Of a stretch of 64,000 bases of DNA, positions 35,999 through 47,900 are shown piece by piece. Made by a program: the position numbers and the translations under genes. The notes under the pieces were generated by a model. It did not search any database and was not told the DNA's origin. It worked only from the letters and a program-made list of their open reading frames with translations. Source of the stretch: Bostrychus sinensis. Its lineage: Eukaryota > Chordata > Actinopteri > Gobiiformes > Eleotridae. How positions within the stretch are numbered: the stretch's first letter is position 1; each line of letters starts with the position of its first letter. The stretch is from positions 30,693,288 to 30,757,287 of the forward strand of contig CM036251.1 of assembly GCA_020698575.1 (NCBI GenBank). The letters are read 5' to 3'.

Positions 35999-38900
35999 TT
36001 AGTCACAATGCCTGGACAGACAGTCGCATGCAGTGACCGACAGGACGGTCTGGTGGCTGCGTGTACCATTGGCACACACTATAGGAACACTCAGAGGTTC
36101 TGTCTCCAGAGCAGAGCAGCACACACACTCCTTCTCCACTGTATTCCTCTCCAGAGAGTACATGGACTTACTGCGACACTTGCCCTGGAAGACAAACACA
36201 CAGAGCATTGTCTTAAATGATCTTTAATACTGTGTAGAAAAACTGTTGAATGTTCTAATAACATGATCTTGTAGAAGGAAATCACACATCGGTGGAACTT
36301 GATCAGTGGGGCCCAACCTCTTTTGTCTTGTGAACTGGGCTTTTTATCATATCATGAGTACCCCCTCACTCATAAAAGTATTTTTAAAATAGTGGTGATA
36401 CTGTATAAAACATCTGTGTGTTTTAGCACAAAGACATTTTTTATACTTTATTGTAAATAGTAATTCTACAGAATTACTTAAAGTAGAAGTATTTAAAATA
36501 AAAATATAAAGTAAACTCCTATTACATTTAGTTATTTTACAAAATATTTTCACTATATTTTCACTATAATTCACTACATAGACAAATTAAAATAATTTGA
36601 ATCACTCCCACTTGAAACAAGCTTGTAAACTTATAAATTATGTCAAAATATAGTATTCAACTCATTTGTTTGCTGTATCATATTCTTTTTTATCAGTTAA
36701 AGAAACACTAGAGCTTGTCTTTCATAAGTCACTAGCTCAGAATGAAAAGACTGTAAATATTTTCTTATCATCTTCAGTACTGGCTTCATGCTGGATACTA
36801 AGAAACACTGCAAAAAGTAAAATCAAAATAGGTAAAATAAAAAAGCTAAGTGAAATGTGGATGTATACAGGTAATGTATTCCTAATTTAAAGTAAGCGCT
36901 CAGCTTTAACTAAATGTGATGCCTAAGTATTAAGCTGCAGTGGGAAAGTGGTCCAGTAGGACTTTGTAAGAAAATTAAAGCACAAATTGAACTACAGTAT
37001 ACTGTTGTCGGGTTTGGTGTACTGGCACCAAGAAAGAAGAAAATTATTTAGCATTACATAATCAATCAGAAATCTTTCAATCAATTGATTGATTATCACA
37101 CATGTATTAATGCTGCACTAGTCTACTGATTCATAATTCATAGTAATGTGTTCAGTTACCAGCTGGTGTTTAATGGTGACCTACCTCACAGTAGTGCAGT
37201 TCTATCTGCTGTTCTGATTGGCAGTCATCCATTTTAATGTAATTAAGAGTTCCCTTTGTTTTTCGACACTCTGGCTCCACACCTTCAACCAAACACATTA
37301 AAATATGTTTCACAAAAAAATTAAAGTATGAACACAAGTAATACTGTACTTACATGTCTGACAGCAGCTGTTTCCAATCTGACTGACTTTACCCTGAGAA
37401 ACACACAATTTACTCAATATACTACTGAAGAAAAGCCACGAGTATCAATACACTGTGCTAAATGACTAAAAAAAGGAGTAGTACCCCCTGATCCACACAG
37501 GCCTGTCGGTTAAATGGAGGACAAGTGGTCACTTTGACCTGAGCCACCAGATCTCCTTTACTGTTAATACTGCAGGAGTAGAGGTTACAGTCCTCTTCAC
37601 TGGTGGCGTTCACCTGGAGGCATAGAGTGATGTATCTGTGTAAATGTATGTCCAAAAAATAAACCAAGTGGTTTCCTCATTTGGCACATTCATGTAGGGG
37701 AGTTTAGCCTGTATGACACTGGGTTTTGAGACATTTGGTCATCCCATTTAATGATTTATGCTTCATTTGGGCTGGAACTGGAAGACACATGTTCGGTACA
37801 CCACAATACACTGCAGCAACCATTACAGTCAATTTTAGATGAGGCTTACCAAAAAACACACTTATATAAAATGAAAAACTAAAAATAAATAATGTAAATA
37901 AGTTTTTTTTAGTATGATTACCGGCAGACTAATCAGTGTCCCATCAGGCCGTTGTATAAAACAGGTGGTGGCAACACAGCGACCACAGCAACCATCTTCC
38001 TCTTTCTGTAAACTGTATCCCTGAATATTGGAAAACAAGTACTTTAGTTTGTATGCACGTGATAGAAAAAAAGGTGTTCACAATTCAATCATTATTTTTC
38101 TTGTCACTGTGCCACTTAGCACAGTACATAACTAATATATGGTTATGTACTGTGTTAGGTGTAAGTGACAAGTAAAATAATAAGTCAAATAGTGTTCTAG
38201 AGGTTATCAGTTACAACTATGATAATAATAGTGCATAGTTAAATATTAATAAGACACTTACCATGGGGCAATCAGGACAGCTCATTCTCTTGCAAGATAA
38301 TTTGAACTTTTTCACTGCACCCACTTCCACCATACACTCACAGTGTGTACACACATCCACCATCAGCTTCTCTCCGGGCTACAATCACAGAAAATACACA
38401 AAAAATATCAAAAAATCTATCTATCTAATGATTCTGATTTATGAGAGTGGGAAGTCACGTGTTTGACTTACTCCAATCAAAGTGTTGTTGAAGAGACATG
38501 CATCTACAGGAACTGCAAAGGCAAATGCGCATTATTATTTATCACACTATTTTATAACCTCATAAAGTTGCACTTGGCCTGAAATCTGATGAGAGAGAGC
38601 CCTCTATTGGGAAAAGCCAAAATTGCACTCTAAAATGGGAAACTTCATACCTTCAGATTATAAAAATAATAAATATAACAATGCGACTAATATGGAAAAT
38701 ACACTAATAAATCAAATACATACATACAAAATATTTAATGTTAGTGTTTAATAAAACATGTTAGTATATGAGAGTTATTATATGAGATTATTTGTTTTGC
38801 TGATTTCATTAGTTGCAGAGCAAAACTGTATGTGGCCACATACATTTGTATAGAGACAAATCCAGTTGGATCCATTACTGGCACTTTTAGAAATTATTGT

Positions 38901-41900
38901 TGCAAATCGAATAAAGTGCGGTTGAGAGCAGTCTGTGACTTTTATCTGTTTTCTAACTCATAGGCCAATTCTTTAAAATTGGAAACACAAACAGCTCTTT
39001 CACATTCACGACATCAAAATTATATTATGAAACACTTACAGAAAAGGTCAGGTTTTCCCACACAAAAAACAGACAAAAAAAACAAGAAAAGGTCGGGAAG
39101 TCCTTCACATATTATTTTAAGGCTGGAAATAGCTCAGGGTAAAGAATGAGCATCCATAACCGACCCCACTCCTTTTATAGTTATTTGGGTTTATTTTGAG
39201 TATATTCTGTTATTTTGTTTTGATTTTAATGTTGTTTACACTGCCTGACCAAAAAAAAAAAAAAAAAAGGCGCCACAAAAAAAAAAGTCACATGCTCTAA
39301 TATTTCGTTGGACTGCCTTTATCTTTGATTACAGCACGCATTGTTTTAATAAGCTTCTGCAATGTCAAAAGATTTATTTCCATCCAATGCATTATTTTTC
39401 ACCAAGATGTGGTATTGATAATGGGAGAGTGTAACCACTGCGCAAAGTCTTCTCCAGCACATCCCAAAGATTCTCAATGGGATTAAGATCTGGACTCTGT
39501 GATGGCCAATCCATGTGTGAAAATGATGTCTCATGCTGCTGAACCACTCTTTAATAATAATAATAATTTAAGCTTGATTAATCCTGGTATTGCCATCTTG
39601 GAATAACCCCGTGCCATCAAGGAAGAAAAAAATCCATTCCATTGATGGAATAATCTGGTCATTCAGCTGACCTCATTCTTTGGCCCCATAACGTTGTTGA
39701 CCCTAGACCTGAAATACTGCAGGGATGCTCTTAACTATTTGCTTAGTTAAATCCAGGTGACTTTTTTTTTTTTTTTTTTTGGTCAGGCAGTGTATTTTAT
39801 TACAGTCTACTTGTATTATTTTTGGAGACAAACATGTTGTGCTCAGTAGATCAGTGATGCACTATATGACACAATATTAGTGCAAAAAACATGATTGGTA
39901 TATACAGTATATACACTGCTCAAAAAAATAAAGGGAACACTTAAACAACACAATGTAACTCCAAGTCAATCACACTTCTGTGAAATCAAACTGTCCACTT
40001 AGGAAGCAACACTGACTGACATCAGTTTCACTGCTGTTGTACAAATGGAACAGACAACAGGTGGAAATTACAGGCAATTAGCAAGACACCCCCAATAAAG
40101 GAGTGGTTCTGCAGGAGGTGACCACAGACCACTTCTCAGTTCCTATGCTTTCTGCCTGATGTTTTGGTCACTTTTGAATGCTGGAGGTGCTTTCACTCTA
40201 GTGGTAGCATGAGATGGAGTCTACAACCCACACAAGTGGCTCAGGTAGTGCAGCTCATCCAGGATGGAACATCAATGCGAGCTGTGGCAAGAAGGTTTGC
40301 TGTGTCTGTCAGCGTAGTGTCCAGAGCATGGAGGCGCTACCAGGAGACAGGCCAGTACATCAGGAGACGTGGAGGAGGCCGTAGGAGGGCAACAACCCAG
40401 GAGCAGGACCGCTACCTCCTCCTTTGTGCAAGAAGGAACAGGAGGAGCACTGCCAGAGCCCTGCAAAATGACCTCCAGCAGGCCACAAATGTGCATGTGT
40501 CTGCTCAAACGCTCAGAAACAGACTCCATGAGGGTGGTATGAGGGCCCAATGTCCACAGGTGGGGGTTGTGCTTACAGCCCAACACCATGCAGGATGTTT
40601 GGCATTTGCCAGAGAACACCAAGATTGGCAAATTTGCCACTGGCGCCCTGTGCTCTTCACAGATAAAAGCAGGTTCACACTGAGCACATGTGACAGACGT
40701 GACAGAGTCTGGAGACGCCATGGAGAACGTTCTGCTGCCTGCAACATCCTCCAGCATGACCGGTTTGGCAGTGGGTCAGTAATGGTGTGGGGTGGCATTT
40801 CTTTGGGGGCCGCACAGCCCTCCATGTGCTCACCAGAGGTAGCCTGACTGCCATTAGTTACCGAGATGAGATCCTCAGAGCCTTGTGAGACCATATGATG
40901 GTGCGGTTGGCCCTGGGTTCCTCCTAATGCAAGACAATGCTAGACCTCATGTGGCTGGAGTGTGTCAGCAGTTCCTGCAAAACCAAGGCATTGATGCTAT
41001 GGACTGGCCCCGCCCCTTCCCCAGACCTGAATCCAATTGAGCACATCTGGGACATCATGTCTCGCTCCATCCACCAACGCCACGTTGCACCACAGACTGT
41101 CCAGGAGTTGGTGGATGCTTTAGTCCAGGTCTGGGAGGAGATCCCTCAGGAGACCATCCCCCACCTCATCAGGAGCATGCCCAGGTGTTGTATAGAGGTC
41201 ATACAGGCACGAGGAGGCCACACACACTACTGAGCCTCATTTTGACTTGTTTTAAGGACATTACATCATTTGACAGTTGGGTCAGCATGTAGTGGGTTTT
41301 TCCACTTTAATTTTGAGTGTGACTCCAAATCCAGACCTCCATGGGTTAATAAATTTGATTTCCATTGATAATTTTTGTGTGATTTTGTTGTCAGCACATT
41401 CAACTATGTAAAGAACAAAGTATTTAATACGAATATTTCATTCATTCAGATCTAGGATGTGTTATTTTAGTGTTCCCTTTATTTTTTTGAGCAGTGTACG
41501 TTTGCATAAATTTATGATTGATATGCCTTATGTTGCTCATGTTTATTTGGTAAGTACTTCATGCTTGGGGCACAACAGTCTAAAGAAAAACATTCCATAT
41601 AAAAAAATTCTTTATATAGCATTTTTAAGTATTTAGTATATCTTTTGGACATTACAGGCTTTGGGTTGATTAGGAAGTGCATGAAATGGTAAGTTTGAAA
41701 TGAATGCATGTTAAAGGTGCAGTCTCTTTTCATCAGATGTAATAAGATAGTTTCATAAGTGTTTTCTTTTGTAATGGACATTGCGCGTGCACGTCTGCAG
41801 TATAATTACCACAGTGGCAGGTGGGGCAAGCAGTCCTGAGTGTCACAGTGGAGCTCTGTTCCCAGTGGGCATGACGGAGTGTCCATTATAGAACAACTGA

Positions 41901-44900
41901 CGTTCTTCGTAGTGATAAACACCTCCTCTTTTACCTTCACACACTCCTGTAAGACACATTTCTCTTGTGGAGAAGGCCAAACCTCTCCCACCTAAAATAA
42001 AATAGACAGACATGAGGTAAAATATAAAAATGCTGTTTATAAATTTTAGATAGTGATAGCATTCTTTGGTAAACACAAGTATTTTACATGTCTGATCTGT
42101 GCTCCTGTCAGAGTGTCTCCTCTCATCTCTCCCCTTGATACCACACAGCCTGTTGATATGCATTTCCCACAGCACTCAGTTTCTGATGGAGCATATGTAG
42201 AGCCCTGGAAAAAATATTCATTATTTGTTAATTAATTGTATCTATAGGCATGAGTTTAGTATTTATTCCGTCATATACTCATATACTCATATACTACATA
42301 CAAAATGTGCTGATGAGATTAGACCAGAAAGTACAAAATGACACATTAAAGAACCAACTTTTCTATTTCTCATAACCTTTAAAAAGTCTGTGGGATTAAA
42401 TTATTGAATCAAACTGTATAGAAGTAACTTAAAGTAATCACAGCTTTTGAGAAATCAGTATAAAGACAAAGTGAAGTGCAACTGAACAGACAATGTGATA
42501 ACTGGGTCTCATTTATTCTTCAAAAGTATATTTATGTTATAGTTCTTGGAAATAATTAATAATTTTGATGTTTTAAGTTGAATGTTACATTATTAGATTT
42601 GTTACATTTTATTGGCTTTCAGTGGTTCATCATTAAACATTGTAAATGCTTATTTTTTGCTATGCATTTTTTTCATCAACAGCCATATCTGAATATCTGA
42701 ATAACAGCCATATCTGATCATTTTAAAGACTGTTTCAAAGCCACTGCTGATAGATTTTATGCCAAATTCCTTTTCTAACTTGCAAAAAAAGTATCACTGA
42801 AATTTATAAATATATCTTGTGGGGCAACAGTAGCACAGTGGGTTTAGCGTTTGCCCCTGGGCAAGACACTTCACCCACATTGCCTACTCCAGTAACACTA
42901 CAGTATGTGGCTGGTTGCGGCAGGAAGGGCATCTGGCATAAAAACCTGCCAAATCACTGTGTGTGGTTTGCTATGGTGACCCTCAATAAATAAAAGGATA
43001 TCTAATTATTAGGGCTGATAGTCTTTGGTCGCTTAGTCGATTAATTGTTCGGTGAGGTCTTAGTCAAAAATTTCATTGGTCAATTGGTTACATCCACTCT
43101 TTGAATCGAAAAAGCAAGTCTAAATTACTATTTTATAACTTTTATTTTTCATTTATTTAATATAACATAGATGATTTTTAGATAACAATGTATTTTACAT
43201 TCATCTTTTGTGAATATTGTATCACCTAATTAATGTAAAGTCACTTTTTGGTATAAGATTGGTAAGTCCATCCACATTTTCTTTTGGTCGATTTTGGTCA
43301 ATTAATCGCTGTACTGAGCATAACTTTGGTCGACTAACAAGTTTCTTTGGTTGACTACAGCCTTACTAACTATATTTTAGCCAAGATAGCCAAGTTGTTT
43401 ATGTTTACATTTTTGTTTTAGTTCAAAAACCCTTGCATTACCAATCGTCCAATCAGAAAAACGCCACATAAGCCAGTATGTACAGGAAGCAGTTGTGGAC
43501 ACAGCAGAACTTCAAACCAAGCTGGCAAAAGAACACTCTGAGACTGGCAACCCACAGACCTTTGTTTTGATTTAGACTCCAGGACTGTTTTTAAACCAGT
43601 ACGAGCACATGCTGCTTACAGTACCTTTAAAAAGGTGCTGTATGTAGCAATTTAAAATTTATGACCTAGATCAACAAACTTCAATACCAGCCATAGAATA
43701 TAGTAATTTTAAGGACTTGAGTACTCTGATTACATTTCAATACTTTCAATACTTTCAAGACCTTGGGGATACCCCGCATAAACATACATTATGTTCCATT
43801 CATCTAAAAATTAAAAACAGTTACTAAACTATCAACCCTCAAGTTTATCATATTCTTATTGGAATCTGATTGTATCTTACCAGAGGGCAGGTCGTGTCAC
43901 ACATAGGTGGTGCACAGCGGGTCACATACAGTGAGTTCTCTGAGTCCTGTTGTTGGCTACAGCTACACTTTTTACAGCCATCCTCCCATTCACTGCCCAC
44001 TGGGTGAACCACACCTTGTACCACACAAACCTGAGAACACATACATTACATCAGGATGGTACCAGGCAAGTTCAAACAAATGCAGTTCATACTCACTTTG
44101 TCTGGCTCACAGTGGGTCACTGTACAGCCACAGTCATTGGTGGAGGTTGAGGTGATGAATCCAGTGGGGCAGGAGCGGGTCGAGTTCTGACAGTTACATT
44201 CACATTCAAATACATCACAGCACTTTGTCTTTTTTACTGAGAGCTGTCGGTGTGATGAACAAGCAGGAGGGCTTTGGAGATCACAGCCCTCCTTTTTACA
44301 AACTAAGAATGAAAAAAAAAATCTTTACCTTTAATGTTTTTGTGCGAACTTGAAAATGAAACGTAGGCTCAAATCACCTACCACATTCATATACAGGCTG
44401 ACATTCACCAGGGTTTTTCAAAACTAAAGTCTGACCATCATCACACTGGGACACTTCAGGCAGGTCACACTTTAACAGATCACAAACTAGAAAGTCAAAG
44501 AAACAAAATAAATCATCTATGTAGTATTACCCCCAAAACATTTCTTATTTTCAGCAGAAAAATCAATGGGATAACAAGAAAAATAGGTAAAGTGGTTTTC
44601 CATACCACACTCATATTCCGGGCAGCACTTTGACTCGCTCTTCTCTCTCAAAACCTCACAGGGCCCACAGACAGGAGCTGCACACATTAATTATATCACA
44701 ATCAAAACCATAAATCTGAACTGACTGTCAATATGTGACTTTAGGATGAATGGATATTTAAAAAGTGTAAATGCTTGCCCTTGACATCATTGCAGGGACG
44801 TGCTGTGCAGTTAATGTGCTGTTGGTCCAAACACATACAAATCAAGCAAGGATTCTCATCTGATACCCAAGACTGCAAGTACTGAACAAAACACAGAGAA

Positions 44901-47900
44901 AAAAAGCGTAAATACTTTAAATGTCAAAAATATTGTCTGTGAAAACAATACAGACATCACTGTACTTGTACTACATTGACAACATATTGTGGATAGCATT
45001 GTTCCAGAATACTGCAAAAGTACAACTGTAAATGATAAATAGCTCGTATAAAGAAAAAAATTAATATAAATTACATTTAATTACATTTTAAACTTGGATT
45101 TCACAGTAGTTCTCAGACAAAATTGTGAACCATTAGTGGCACTAGTGGTCATATTCATGTTTACTATAGCTCATCTATACCATACTATATTATACTTCCT
45201 ATATCCTGCAAACTGTACTGATTTATGAGTATATTTAGATTTGAAATGGTTCAAATGTAAGAGATCTGATTAAGATTTGTGATTAAGATCCATGAATTTC
45301 ATTATAAATACATTATAACTTGTTTATAATAATAGTAAAACATAAAATGTATAAAGCACTTTTTAGGACACTAAAAGACGCTTTACACCAGACATGTGTA
45401 AAGTCCGGCATGGAGGCCAAGCATGGCACCTGACATAATTTCGGCCCTCTAGTACAATCAGACAACATTTTTAGAAGCTATTGCTCACAAGTCAGCCCTG
45501 ACTCTCACTTTCCTTTAAGTAAGTTACATATTTGGTTGATGTAAATTTATGACAGAGACTATAAAGAAATTAAAAACAGACACTTTCCTGTACTGCCATT
45601 TTAAGAAATAATATTTTTTTGGTAATTGAAAAAGTATATTATAAAACATTGCATCTCAGAAAACACAAAGACCGCTGGCCCTTGGACATTTTCCCAATTT
45701 TATATCTGGCCCTCCATTGGAAAAATAAAATCTGATTAGACTTGTAAGTTGGCCTATTTATTTCATTAACAATCACTAAAAATTTGCTTGAGGATATTTT
45801 AATTGTTTATGACTCACTGAATATGTGTGGCCTTGGTCGTCGATGCACTGGTTGCAGGCCTCTGGTGATACACACACTCCATGATGTAAGACCTTCCCTT
45901 CAGAACAGTAGCAGCCCTCAGCAGGGGTGTCCATACAGGAAGACTTGTTCACCACGCCTGTCAATGCCTGTATGCTACCACAGTCTTCAACACAGCCCGT
46001 CCGACATGCATTATACTCCATAGAGCTGGGACACTGGAATGCTGCCGAAAAAAAATTAAATAAAAAATAAAAAATTAGTGTACATTAGCTTCAAAAACAT
46101 TTAACTATTTTTATTTCCAATATAGGTTTATTGCAGTTTTTCCATAAGAAACAAAACACACACAACAGAACACAGAATATTCTGGCTCATTTGTACAGAC
46201 AAGACCACGAATATGACAAGAAAGTGTATGTAAGGGTATGTGTTTATATTATAGAAAGCCTCTTAGAAAACTGGCAGAGACAACCCAATGTACATCATAA
46301 AAGGGTCCCATATCTTATGAAACACATTATCTCTGTTGTGCAACGTGTTGATTAGATAGTCCAAGGACATTTTCACATTTAACTATTTTAAGGCAGGGTG
46401 TGGTTTTTAGTGGCACCTGGTGGCGATATTTTACACTGCAATTCCATAACAAGGGAAATCTTAATGGCTATACTCAAATGCCGTAGTAGCAGTAGGTGTT
46501 TAAAAATTTAGCAATAAAAATATTTTTGGTTATAAATGTCCTAACAATAATGAAAATCCTAATGTTAGAACATTAATGTACTTTGTTTGGGATTGGCTTT
46601 TTCGATTGTGTAGCTTTGTGAAGAATTAACACTCTTTTCACAGTAATTTTACCTCTATACTGGACTTTTTCATATGCACTTACGGCAAAGGTGAGGGCTC
46701 CTCCAGTCCACACACACACCGTTCTGTCTACAGAGGTGGGCATATGCAGAAATCAGCTCGCATACATCAGACTCAACACAGGCTTGCTCCTCACACCTGG
46801 AGAGAAACAACTGGACTGGTATCTGCTGATGACACTGTGCGAAAACCTCAGACCGCAGGGCCTGGCATCCCATTGCTGCTCCGAGTGCACAAACAGATTT
46901 TCTTCTGGGCAAGCAGACTCCTTCACCTCCAGATAAAGTCCAGTCAGAGATGAAGGCAGGGTGGTCATCAGTCGAGCTGCCGTTACGTAAATGAAGTATG
47001 TTCACTTGCTCCTCGCCACAAGCACCTGAGGGAATGAGAACAGTGTTAAAGAAGCATTTGCCTATAAAGAAGGGCTGCATAAATGTGGCATATTGGCAAT
47101 TATCAGCTGCAAACTGCTTGTATGGCAATACTGTTATGGTCTTCAATGACAAATAAGGTGAGAGACAATTGCTCTTTTTCTTCTAAAAGAGGGTTGGGAG
47201 CCTTAATTCAAATTCTAATCAAATTAAAAATTTGTTGGTTGATTTTCAAATTCAGTTTATTCTCAGACCTGTTTAGTCCTAGACTGGTTTAGTGTTGATT
47301 TTGTCCATTGATTATGTCCTATACATCAATCTTTGTTCAAAAAGTACAATGTCTCCCAATAACAGCATAGCTAGGTTTTCAAATCCTAATTTTCACAAAA
47401 TACAAAATACTATGCTGAAACTTTACTACATTCCTAGCTTTCTAGTTTAGCATCAGATTCCACAATTGTCTCTGGCTAAAAAACGTGTTAAACTATTTAG
47501 ATATTAACTTTGTGCTGTTTCTCTGTGTAACTAGACATAGACAGCACTGAATTAGCCTCTCTTATCTTAATAACAAACCCCTGATTCAGTGTTGAAGTGG
47601 TATAGACTTGAAAATTGAGGTGGCATAATAAGGTCTTGTTTTTTTTTTTTTTTTTTTTCAAAAAAATTTTCATTTTAGCAATTAGTTAAACAGCCCTCAG
47701 ATGGTAGAAAATAAACTGCATACTTTCATTTCTCTAGCTTTGATTACTGAAAGCTTTTCCCTGCCTTGGTCACCACAGCAAATCCTCCTAGCATGCAGTA
47801 ATATATTGGCATATGACATATTATCTTGAAAAAGGTTTTATGCCAGATGTCTTTCCTGACGCAACCCTCACCATATATCAAGGCTTGGGACTGGCACAAG

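Noticed and set aside
40272..40894. Minus-strand frames of 129 and 161 aa
   Set aside because: Antisense shadows of the Tc1 transposase coding frame at 40164-40847.
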